This document shows positions 53,807 to 61,425 of a DNA stretch of 64,000 bases, piece after piece. The notes under the pieces are model-generated. The model was not told the DNA's origin. It saw nothing but the letters and a program-made list of their open reading frames with translations, and searched no databases. Position 1 is the first letter of the stretch. Every line of letters starts with the position of its first letter. The stretch is from Acidobacteria bacterium RIFCSPLOWO2_12_FULL_66_21 (lineage in GTDB: Bacteria > Acidobacteriota > Vicinamibacteria > Vicinamibacterales > 2-12-FULL-66-21). Where the stretch lies: the NCBI GenBank assembly GCA_001767455.1, contig MELC01000086.1, forward strand, positions 1 through 64,000, given 5' to 3'. The translations under genes and the position numbers were made by a program.

Positions 53807-54327
53807 GAGCGCGCGGGGAGTACGGAGACCGCGGTGAAGTCCTCACACGGAGACACGGAGCCCACGGAGACGCACGGTGGGCGTCGCCGCCGGTCCCGCC
53901 GCGCTTCGCGCGGTGAGGTGATCTGAGATCCGCAGATGCAAACCCGCGCGACCCCGCTGGCGTGCTTGCATCTGTGGATCTCAGATCACCTCGAACGCCG
54001 GCCAGAGGCCGCCAGAGGCCGGCGCGGGACCGGCTTCTTCTCCGCGCGTCCCCGCGCCCTCCGCGCCCCCGTGTGAGTATTCTGACTTCGCTGGCGAACT
54101 TCCAGCTTCCAGCTTCCAGCTTCCGATTTCCAGTTTGGAGTCTGAAGTGTGAAATTTGAGGTTCCCCGTCGATCGTGCCCGATTGAGGCAACGTCGGGGC
54201 AGGGCTGTTCATTTCAGAACAGACGCGATCCGGCCGCTGCGCGTAGTGTGATCAGACAAGCGGCGGATCCAGCGATGAACACCGGTTGGTGACGCCGCAT
54301 TGCCGGAACGGAAGAGAGAGGAACATC
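53807..54327. other. Intergenic region with repeats and a long inverted repeat
   Basis: 521 bases without a gene. In order: ACACGGAGACACGGAGCCCA units (53850-53875); a GC-rich stretch; a 27-base inverted repeat (53917-53943 and 53968-53994, one mismatch, 24-base loop); GGCCAGAGGCCGCCAGAGGC units (54002-54021); TTCCAGC units (54097-54137). The last 60 bases carry the GAGAGAGGAAC ribosome-binding site of the next gene. No -35/-10 pair stands out. Confidence 0.8.
53917..53994. repeat. 27-bp inverted repeat
   Basis: Arms begin GAGGTGATCTGAGATCC and end GGATCTCAGATCACCTC; 26 of 27 positions pair and the odd one is a G-T wobble. Longest perfect-type inverted repeat of the window. No transposase is adjacent; a terminator or the tips of a deleted element are possible. 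Confidence 0.85.
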
Positions 54328-54876
54328 ATGAGCCGCGTCATCATTGCTGCGACGTTCGTCCTCGCCCTGGCAGGCACGGGCCTCCTGTGGGCCGCGTCCG
54401 GGCAGGCGGGTCGGGATCCGAAGATCGGGACGAGAGTCACCATTACCGGCTGCCTGCACCAGGGCACGGAGCGGGGCTCGTTCGTTCTGCTGGGTGTCAC
54501 CGAGCGACCCGCCGATACACCAGCGGCGGCGATTCGGCCGGTGCCCTACGCCATCTACTGGCTGGATTCGAACGACGGGCTGAAGCCTCTCGTCGGCGAA
54601 ATGGTAGACGTTACCGGAAAGGTCACAGAGCGCAGGGAGAAGCGCGGGACGATCACGGTTTCCCTCGACCCGACCGAAACGAAATCAAAGGACGTTCAGG
54701 TGGTGAGCGGGAACAAGGACCTGGACGTGACGACCAAGAAGTTTGACGACAGGCCGCGGCCGGTGGGTACGTCAGGCTCCCCGTCGGAGGTCGAAGTGAC
54801 GCGGCCGGTGTACAAGCTGGACGTGGAGAACGTCCGCGCCGTCAACATCCCGACGGCCGGGCCGGCGTGCCGCTGA
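54328..54876 (+). CDS. Small secreted protein, TGC/C-terminal-Cys family (paralogue 3)
   Basis: A 182-residue secreted protein, ATG 54328 with GAGAGAGGAAC just upstream. Signal peptide IIAATFVLALAGTGLLWAAS. It shares with the two paralogues at 35642 and 36241 the sequence TITGCL, YWL, EMVDVTGKV, GTSG and a Cys two residues from the end (GPACR). It has no database name that I recognise. The paralogues are on the other strand 18 kb away, so dispersal is old. Possibly disulfide-bonded beta-barrel in the periplasm. Confidence 0.65.
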   Translation: MSRVIIAATFVLALAGTGLLWAASGQAGRDPKIGTRVTITGCLHQGTERGSFVLLGVTERPADTPAAAIRPVPYAIYWLDSNDGLKPLVGEMVDVTGKVTERREKRGTITVSLDPTETKSKDVQVVSGNKDLDVTTKKFDDRPRPVGTSGSPSEVEVTRPVYKLDVENVRAVNIPTAGPACR

Positions 54877-54920
54877 GAGTTGCGGGACCGGAACTTCTGC
54901 GGCGTCCCGTGTCCTGGGGT

Positions 54921-54949
54921 GAGGGTCCGGACTGAATCTCCGGACCCTC
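54921..54949. terminator. Perfect 11-bp stem-loop after paralogue 3
   Basis: GAGGGTCCGGA (54921-54931) and TCCGGACCCTC (54939-54949) pair perfectly around a 7-base loop, 45 bases after the stop. No T-run follows, so termination would be Rho-dependent or the hairpin may only protect the 3' end. Confidence 0.6.
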
Positions 54950-54955
54950 CGTCCG

Positions 54956-55003
54956 TCCTCGCGGTCTGTCCATCCGTGTGATCCGTGGTGATCCGTGGTA
55001 ATA
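54956..55003. repeat. ATCCGTGGTG tandem units
   Basis: TCCGTGTGATCCGTGGTGAT (54974-54993) and neighbouring GTCCATCCGT copies form three to four units of about 10 bases directly upstream of the serine hydrolase-NamZ gene. A GTG start at 54985 would lie inside this repeat and is rejected. Confidence 0.8.
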
Positions 55004-55011
55004 ATCGCCTT

Positions 55012-57444
55012 GTGAAACACAAGCTCTTCCTGCTCACAGTCATCCTCCTGATCGCCACGGCGCGGCCATTCGTGCATGGATCCGCGGCCCAGAACATCAA
55101 CAACACGACGGCGAGGCCACCCGCGACCTCCGCGGCCGATGATCTGCGGAAGCTGGAGACCATCGAGCCGCTGGTCAAGGAGGCGATCGCCGACAAGAAG
55201 CTGCCGGGCGCGGTGGTGCTCGTCGGGCGCGGCGACGCGGTCCTCTATCAGAAGGCGATCGGCAACCGCGCGGTGGTCCCGGCCATCGAGCCGATGACGC
55301 TGGATACGATGTTCGACCTGGCGTCGCTGACGAAAGTGGTCGCGACGACGACGAGCGTGATGATCCTGATCGAGGAAGGCAAGATCCGAACGAGCGACCG
55401 CGTGGCCGCGTTCATTCCCGGCTTCGAGAAGTACGGCAAGGGCAACATCACGATCCGCGATCTGATGACGCACGTGTCGGGACTCCGGCCGGACCTCGAT
55501 CTCGGCGACGTGTGGAGCGGGTCGGACACCGCGATCGCGCTGGCGATCGACGAGGTGCCCGCGTCCGCGCCGGGCGAGAAGTTCGTCTACAGCGATATCA
55601 ACTACTTCCTCCTGGGTGACATCGTCCGGCGCGTGAGCGGGATGCCGCTCGACCTGTTCGCGAAGAGGCGCGTCTTCGAGCCGCTCGGGATGGAGGACAC
55701 GACGTTCCTGCCGCCCGACTCGCTGCGCCCGCGCATCGCGCCGACCGAGGCGTGCCCGCCGCTTGGCTGGCCCTGTGAGGGGACCGGCATGAAGATGCTG
55801 CGCGGCGTCGTACACGATCCGACCGCGCGCCGCATGCGGGGCGTGGCCGGGCACGCGGGCCTGTTCAGCACGGCCGCCGACCTGTCGGTGTTCTGCCGGA
55901 TGCTGCTCGGAGGCGGCGCCTACCACGGCGTCCGCATCCTCTCGCCGCTCGCGGTGGCCAAGATGACGACCCCGGCGACGCCGATCGGCGAGCGCAACGT
56001 GCGCGGCCTGGGGTGGGACATGGACTCCTCCTTCTCGTCCAACCGCGGCGAGCTGCTGCCGCTCGGATCGTTCGGCCACACGGGCTTCACCGGCACGTCG
56101 CTGTGGATGGATCCGTCAACCGGCCTGTTCGTGGTGTTCCTCTCGAACCGCGTGCATCCCGACGGGAAGGGCGACGTCACGCCGCTGCGCGCGCGTATCG
56201 CCACGGTGGCCGGCTCGATCGTCGACGACCTGCCCGCCGGCCTGCGGGCCGCGCCGATCTGGAACGGCCGCGACTTCGGTCCCGCCGGCACGCTGCCGGC
56301 GCCGAAACCGTCCCTGCCGGCTCAGACGGGCATCGACGTCCTTCGCGCGGGCAGCTTCGCGCTGCTCAAAGGCAGGCGCGTCGGCCTCGTCACGAACCAC
56401 ACCGGCCGCGCCCGCGACGGCGCGACCACGATCGACCTCCTGCACGGCGCGAAGGACGTGACCCTCGTCCGGCTGTTCAGCCCGGAACACGGCATCCGCG
56501 GCATTCTCGACTCGAGCGTGCCGTCCACGACGGACGAGAAGACCGGCCTCACGATCTACTCGCTCTACGGCGACACCAGGCGGCCGAACGACGCGATGCT
56601 CGAGGGGATCGACACGATGGTGATCGACCTCCAGGACATCGGCGCCCGCTTCTACACCTACATGACGACGATGGCGTATGTGATGGAGGAGGCGGCGAAG
56701 AGAAGGATCGCGGTGGTCGTGCTCGACCGGCCGAACCCCATTGACGGCTACCAGGTCGAGGGGCCCACGCTCGACAAGACCGCGCTCGGCTTCACGGGAT
56801 ACTTCCCGATGCCGATCCGCCACGGGATGACGCTCGGCGAGCTGGCGAAGCTGTTCAACGCCGAGAACAAGATCGGCGCGGACCTGACCGTCGTCGCCAT
56901 GAAGAACTGGAACCGGGAGCAGTGGTTCGACTCGACGGGCCTGCCGTGGATCAACCCGTCGCCGAACATGCGCAACCTGATCCAGGCGACGCTGTATCCC
57001 GGCATCGGGGCGATCGAAGGCACGAACCTGTCGGTCGGCCGCGGGACCGACACGCCGTTCGAGCAGATCGGCGCGCCATGGATCGACGGCGTCGCGCTGT
57101 CCGACGCGCTCAACGCGCGCAACCTGGCGGGGATCCGCTTCTATCCCGTGCGCTTCACGCCGGCGTCGAGCAAGCACGCGAACGCGGAGTGCGGGGGCGT
57201 GTTCATGATCGTCACCGACCGGCTGGCGATCCGGCCCGTGCGCGTCGGCGTCGAGATCGCGGCCATGCTGCAGAAGCTCTACGGCGCCAAGTACGAGCTG
57301 GAAGCCGCGGAGCGATTGTTCGGATCGAAGGAAGGGCTTGCGCGGATTCGCGCGGGCGAGGACCCGAACGCCATCGTCGCGATGTGGTCTCAGGGAGAAT
57401 CGCGGTGGCGATCGATGAGGACGAAATACCTGCTGTATCGGTGA
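55012..57444 (+). CDS. Serine hydrolase (beta-lactamase fold) fused to NamZ-like (DUF1343) exo-muramidase
   Basis: An 810-residue secreted two-domain enzyme. GTG 55012 gives a signal peptide (KLFLLTVILLIATARPFVHG); GTG 54985 lies in repeat DNA. Residues about 45-430 are a serine hydrolase with Ser105-x-x-Lys108 (ASLTK), YSDINYFLLG and HTGFTGTSL, as in PBP4*/esterase proteins. From about 445 residues, LLKGRRVGLVTNHTG, FSPEHGIRG, IDLQDIGARFYTYMTT and DRPNPIDGYQVEGP are DUF1343/NamZ (GH171) motifs, an exo-beta-N-acetylmuramidase of cell-wall recycling. The fusion suggests coupled peptide and glycan cleavage. Confidence 0.9.
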   Translation: MKHKLFLLTVILLIATARPFVHGSAAQNINNTTARPPATSAADDLRKLETIEPLVKEAIADKKLPGAVVLVGRGDAVLYQKAIGNRAVVPAIEPMTLDTMFDLASLTKVVATTTSVMILIEEGKIRTSDRVAAFIPGFEKYGKGNITIRDLMTHVSGLRPDLDLGDVWSGSDTAIALAIDEVPASAPGEKFVYSDINYFLLGDIVRRVSGMPLDLFAKRRVFEPLGMEDTTFLPPDSLRPRIAPTEACPPLGWPCEGTGMKMLRGVVHDPTARRMRGVAGHAGLFSTAADLSVFCRMLLGGGAYHGVRILSPLAVAKMTTPATPIGERNVRGLGWDMDSSFSSNRGELLPLGSFGHTGFTGTSLWMDPSTGLFVVFLSNRVHPDGKGDVTPLRARIATVAGSIVDDLPAGLRAAPIWNGRDFGPAGTLPAPKPSLPAQTGIDVLRAGSFALLKGRRVGLVTNHTGRARDGATTIDLLHGAKDVTLVRLFSPEHGIRGILDSSVPSTTDEKTGLTIYSLYGDTRRPNDAMLEGIDTMVIDLQDIGARFYTYMTTMAYVMEEAAKRRIAVVVLDRPNPIDGYQVEGPTLDKTALGFTGYFPMPIRHGMTLGELAKLFNAENKIGADLTVVAMKNWNREQWFDSTGLPWINPSPNMRNLIQATLYPGIGAIEGTNLSVGRGTDTPFEQIGAPWIDGVALSDALNARNLAGIRFYPVRFTPASSKHANAECGGVFMIVTDRLAIRPVRVGVEIAAMLQKLYGAKYELEAAERLFGSKEGLARIRAGEDPNAIVAMWSQGESRWRSMRTKYLLYR

Positions 57445-57448
57445 CGGC

Positions 57449-57476
57449 GTAGGGGCCGTTCGCGAACGGCCCCTAC
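57449..57476. terminator. 28-bp perfect palindrome between convergent genes
   Basis: GTAGGGGCCGTTCG and its exact complement meet without a gap (57449-57476). It lies between the ends of the convergent NamZ and ADOP genes, and the ADOP stop codon (57475-57473) is inside it. A bidirectional terminator or REP element is likely. Confidence 0.8.
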
Positions 57477-59917
57477 TGGTCGCGTAACGCCACGAGCGGA
57501 TCGACGCTTGCGGCGCGCCTTGCCGGGAGCGCGCTGGCGGCCAGGGCGGCCAGCGTCAGCGTGGCCAGCGCGGCGGCGAAGAACCGCACATCCGTCGCGC
57601 GCACCTGGAACAGCAGCGTCTCTTCCTTCGCGCCGAGATAGCGCGCCAGGAACCATGCCGCCACGGTCCCGATCGCAATCCCTGAGAAGACGAGCACGGC
57701 CGCGCGGCTGAGCACCATGCGGACCACCCGTCCGCGGGTCGCGCCAAGCGCCATGCGCACGCCGATCTCCCCCGTGCGCTGCGCGACGACGTACGCCATG
57801 ACGCCGTAAATCCCCACGGCCGCAATCACCAGGCCGAGGAAGCCGAAGAGAGACAGCAGCGCCATGTTGAACCGGCGCTGCGCGAGCAGCCTGTCCATGT
57901 AGCCGTCGAGCGTGTAGGTGTCGCTCGAGAAGCGCTGGTCCGGGTTGACCGACCAGACGGCGTTCTTGACCGCGGGTAGCGCCGCGAGCGGATCGCCGCG
58001 CGTCCGCATGACGAACGTGGTGCCAAGCGCCTGGCTCTGCGCGACCGGAATGTACCCTTCGTGCCGCGCCGGCTGCTCCGGGCCCATCTGCCGGATGTCG
58101 CCCACGACGCCTACGACGACGCGCTCCTTGCTGTTGATCGTGATGCGCTGGCCGAGCGCCTCTTGTCCCGGCCAGTACTTGCGCGCGGCCGCTTCGTTGA
58201 TGACGATCACCGGCTGACTGCCCGCACGATCGTCGGCGGTGATGGAGCGCCCGCGGTGCAGCGGCAGCCGCAGCAGCTCCAGGTACCCTGGCGTCGCGAT
58301 GACCTGGTTGATCGAGTCGTCGTCGCCCTTCAGCTCGCCCTTTCCCGGCAGCGTGACACTGTTGCGGCTCCAACTGTTGGTGAGCGGCAAGCCGCCGGAC
58401 ATGCCCGCGACCGATTCGACCTGCGGTACTTGCCGGATGGCTTCGAGCATCGCCTGTGAGTCGGCCGCTCCGCGCTCGAACGCCTCCTTGAGCGTGCCGG
58501 GCGTGAACTTGCGCCAGGCGTTCACGGTCAGCACGCCGTGGTAATCGAAGCCGGGATCGATGCGCGTGAGCTTCGCGAAGCTGCCGATGAACAGGCCCGC
58601 GCCGACGAGCAGGACCACCGCCAGTGCAATCTCAATCGCCACGAGTCCGTTCCGCACCGCCAGGCCTCCACGGCCCGCCGTCGTCGATCGGCCGCTGTCC
58701 TTGAGGGCGAGGGTGAGGTTGGGGCGCGAGGCGTGCAGCGCGGGCACGCTCCCGAAGAAGAGGCCTGTCAGAACCGCGCCGCCGACGGCAGCCGCGAGCA
58801 CGCGCAGGTCGATGCCGATGCCGGCGACGCGCGGCAGGCCCGGGGGCAGCCACGCGACGATGGCGTGCACGCCGAGCCACGCGAGCAACACGCCAACCGC
58901 CGCGCCGGCGAGCGAGAGCACGAGCCCTTCGACGAGCAGGCCGCGCACGAGGATCCAGCGGCTGGCGCCGAGCGCGGCGCGGATGCCGATCTCGCGCCCG
59001 CGCACCGTCGCGCGGGCGAGCATCAGGTTCGCGACATTCGCGCAGGCGATCAGCAGCACGATCCCGACGGCGCCGAGCAGCGTCAGCATCCACGACCGCA
59101 CGCGGCCGACCAGGTGCTCCTGCAGCGTGATGATGCGCACGCGCCGCCCCGGCGACCATTTCGGATACTGCGTGTCGAGCGCCGCCGCGATGCCATTCAT
59201 CTGCTCCGAGGCCTGCTGGATCGTGACGCCCGGCTTCAGCCTCGCGATTGCCGTGAAGCTGTAGTTGCGGCTGCCGCCGCGCACCTTCTCGTCGTTGCCG
59301 AACGCGATGGGGACGTAGACGTCCGTCGCCTTCTGGCTCGCGACGGGATACGCGAAGCCGCGCGGCATCACGCCGACAATCTCGTACGTCTCGTCGTTGA
59401 GCGTCAGCGTCCTGCCGACGACGTCGGCGGCGCTGCCGAGGCGGCGCAGCGCGAATCCGTGGCTGAGAATCGCGACGCGATGCCGTCCGGTGATCTCGTC
59501 GTCTTTCGTGAAGGCGCGGCCGTAGGCGGGCTGGACGCGAAAGACGGGGAAGAAATCCGCCGTCATGCGCACGCCGCGCACGTCCTCCGGGTGGCCCGAC
59601 TCGTCCTTCAGGCCGAAGGACGTCGAGCCGACCGCGGCCAGCGCCTCGAACGACTGCTGTTGCGCGCGCCAGTCCAGATAGGTCTGCGTGGTCGTCGATC
59701 CGCTGCCGAACGTCGTCGGCCGCTTCGTGTCGTGCTCCAGGACGGCGACCATGCGATCGTGCTCGTCGAACGGCAGCCCGCGAAGGACGACGGCGTCGAC
59801 CACCGAGAAGACGGCGGTCGCGGAGCCGATGCCGAGCGCCAGCACCACCACGGCGACGAGCGAGAACGCCGGCGATTTACGCAGCGAGCGGATGGCGGTT
59901 TTCAGGTCTTCGCGCAT
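57473..59917 (-). CDS. ADOP-family (MacB-like) ABC transporter permease
   Basis: An 814-residue permease without the long N-terminal tail of the 40031 protein. LKTAIRSLRKSPAFSLVAVVV begins the first helix; two MacB_PCD domains (one with GRTLTLNDETYEIVGVMPRG) and FtsX blocks (GAVGIVLLIACANVANLMLA, QRTGEIGVRMALGATRGRVV) follow. No ATPase adjoins. ATG 59917. Substrate unknown; the family is thought to export small molecules or act in envelope stress. Confidence 0.92.
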   Translation of the reverse strand: MREDLKTAIRSLRKSPAFSLVAVVVLALGIGSATAVFSVVDAVVLRGLPFDEHDRMVAVLEHDTKRPTTFGSGSTTTQTYLDWRAQQQSFEALAAVGSTSFGLKDESGHPEDVRGVRMTADFFPVFRVQPAYGRAFTKDDEITGRHRVAILSHGFALRRLGSAADVVGRTLTLNDETYEIVGVMPRGFAYPVASQKATDVYVPIAFGNDEKVRGGSRNYSFTAIARLKPGVTIQQASEQMNGIAAALDTQYPKWSPGRRVRIITLQEHLVGRVRSWMLTLLGAVGIVLLIACANVANLMLARATVRGREIGIRAALGASRWILVRGLLVEGLVLSLAGAAVGVLLAWLGVHAIVAWLPPGLPRVAGIGIDLRVLAAAVGGAVLTGLFFGSVPALHASRPNLTLALKDSGRSTTAGRGGLAVRNGLVAIEIALAVVLLVGAGLFIGSFAKLTRIDPGFDYHGVLTVNAWRKFTPGTLKEAFERGAADSQAMLEAIRQVPQVESVAGMSGGLPLTNSWSRNSVTLPGKGELKGDDDSINQVIATPGYLELLRLPLHRGRSITADDRAGSQPVIVINEAAARKYWPGQEALGQRITINSKERVVVGVVGDIRQMGPEQPARHEGYIPVAQSQALGTTFVMRTRGDPLAALPAVKNAVWSVNPDQRFSSDTYTLDGYMDRLLAQRRFNMALLSLFGFLGLVIAAVGIYGVMAYVVAQRTGEIGVRMALGATRGRVVRMVLSRAAVLVFSGIAIGTVAAWFLARYLGAKEETLLFQVRATDVRFFAAALATLTLAALAASALPARRAASVDPLVALRDQ

Positions 59918-60269
59918 GACGGGTTAGACGCGCCAAGTGGGATCAGGGTTGGCGCGCCGGTGTTCCGCCGCACGCGCCGACGGCTTTCGCGCACGAAGAC
60001 CACGAAGTTCACCAAGGACACGAAGACTGTCACAATCCGTTGTTTTCTTGTTCCGCTGTCCCGCTGCACGCGACGATGTGAAGCCGTCTGGCCGCGCATC
60101 GCGCATGGATCCGCTCGCTGCAGGCCGGTCCAGGGCCCCACGGCCGGCGCCAGACCGGGTTCACTTCCGCGCGCCACCGGCCGCCGGATGTCGCCATCAT
60201 CAAGCCTCTCTTGCTCGTTTCCTCCTGTTCGAAGACAGACCCGGCTGCCGGAGGAACGGCTGGCGCTTA
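59918..60269. other. Intergenic region with CACGAAG repeats
   Basis: 352 bases between two - strand genes. The only ordered feature is ACGAAGACCACGAAGTTCAC followed by CAAGGACACGAAGAC (59991-60028), four units of the repeat also used inside the HAD-like gene. The rest is GC-rich with no convincing gene, promoter or hairpin. Confidence 0.75.
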
Positions 60270-61301
60270 TCATTTCGCCCGGAGCTTGCGAATCCGTTCG
60301 ATCAGGCTCGGATCGTTCGGGAAGAGCCCCGCGGCGGGCAGCCGCAGCAGCAGGTCCGCCCAGATCGGCTCTCTGGCGAATACTGCCTTGAAGATCGGTG
60401 CCGCCTCCGCTTCGCGGCCAATCGAGGCGAGCGTCACCGCGTGCCAGAAGGGCAGCTCCACGATCTCCGGCGCGAGCGTGCTGGCCGCCTTGTATTCCTC
60501 CAGCGCCTGGTCGACTTTCTTCTCCGTCATCAGCTCGTCGCCGTGGTTCGCGTGCGCGTAGGCGCGCTGCAACCGGATCAGCCTGCGCAGCTCGACGATC
60601 GGCTGCGGGTTGTCGTCCACGCGGAGATCGAACACTCGATCGGCGCCGACCCACGGGCGTCCCGTGCCCTTGGCGTTGACGATGAGGATCGCGGCGGACT
60701 GTCGGCCGCGGATGTCGCCACCGGCGGCCTGCCCCGCGTCCAGCGCCGCGAGCATGCGGTCGGCGAGATCCCCCCTCGTTGCCTGGAACGCGCGCGCCAT
60801 CTCGGGCCATACCCGCTCGTTGGCCATCATGTTGGCCTGCACGGAGAACTGTGTGCCGATCTCGTGTCCGGCGGCTGCGATCGCCGACTTACCCGTGTAC
60901 GCGGACACGCGTCCCTGCGCGTCGACCATGGCGACCTGACGGCCGTCGGGCTGCGGGTCCGCGGCGACGAGCTGCTTCAGCGCGTCCGGCGCGGCCACGC
61001 CCTTGCGCATCAGGTCCAGCCCGCGCATGCCGTAGGCGGGCTCGACGAAGGACTGCGTCGCGACCGCGCCGACGCCGGCCTCCGCCCACGTCACGATCGA
61101 GCCGACCGAGAACCAGTGCGATTGCACGGCAACGCCCATCTGACCGGTGGCGGCGTCGCGCGCAACGATGGAGAAGGTGTGCGCCAGAGGGCCGCGCGCG
61201 GCCGGTTCCCGCGCAGACGACGGGGCGGGCGCGCGTGAACCGTCGAAGGTCGAAGGTAGAAGGTAGAAGGTCCCGACGATGCCAAGCAGCAAGGCTCTCA
61301 T
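60270..61301 (-). CDS. DUF1028 protein with TPR-like C-terminus
   Basis: A 343-residue secreted protein. ATG 61301 is preferred to 61349 because it starts the hydrophobic signal RALLLGIVGTFYLLPSTF. The mature part HTFSIVARDAATGQMGVAVQ, WAEAGVGAVATQSFVEPAYG and AYTGKSAIAAAGHEIG matches DUF1028, an Ntn-hydrolase-like fold. From residue 245 (RLIRLQRAYAHANHGDELMT) the sequence is TPR-like. Part of the signal (FYLLPSTF) is encoded by TTCTACC repeat DNA. No partner gene is evident. Confidence 0.85.
   Translation of the reverse strand: MRALLLGIVGTFYLLPSTFDGSRAPAPSSAREPAARGPLAHTFSIVARDAATGQMGVAVQSHWFSVGSIVTWAEAGVGAVATQSFVEPAYGMRGLDLMRKGVAAPDALKQLVAADPQPDGRQVAMVDAQGRVSAYTGKSAIAAAGHEIGTQFSVQANMMANERVWPEMARAFQATRGDLADRMLAALDAGQAAGGDIRGRQSAAILIVNAKGTGRPWVGADRVFDLRVDDNPQPIVELRRLIRLQRAYAHANHGDELMTEKKVDQALEEYKAASTLAPEIVELPFWHAVTLASIGREAEAAPIFKAVFAREPIWADLLLRLPAAGLFPNDPSLIERIRKLRAK
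61244..61275. repeat. GAAGGTA repeat inside the DUF1028 signal peptide
   Basis: GAAGGTCGAAGGTAGAAGGT (61246-61265) plus a further unit, the same repeat as at 46083 and 49989. It encodes part of a signal peptide and its cleavage region. Confidence 0.75.
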
Positions 61302-61425
61302 GCGCCTAAGATACACCCGCCTTCGCACCGCCGGCGCTACGGCGGGCAAGCCGAGTAGGCAGTCTCGGGGGCAGGGACAGGGCGCAGCGTGACAGCTTGA
61401 TCCACTGCCTACTGCCTGCTGCCTA
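61302..61425. repeat. Spacer with REP-like patch and GTAGGCAG units
   Basis: CGCCTTCGCACCGCCGG and GCTACGGCGGGCAAG (61319-61350) form an imperfect inverted repeat; then AGTAGGCAGTC (61354-61364) and GACAGCTTGATCCACTGCCT with ACTGCCTGCTGCCTACT (61391-61428), the inverted form of the composite module at 31136-31438. The last units run to the edge of the ADOP stop. Confidence 0.8.

Noticed and set aside
58538-60391. 617-codon open frame opposite the second ADOP permease
   Set aside because: Same reasons; its end runs through a repeat-bearing spacer, not a gene.
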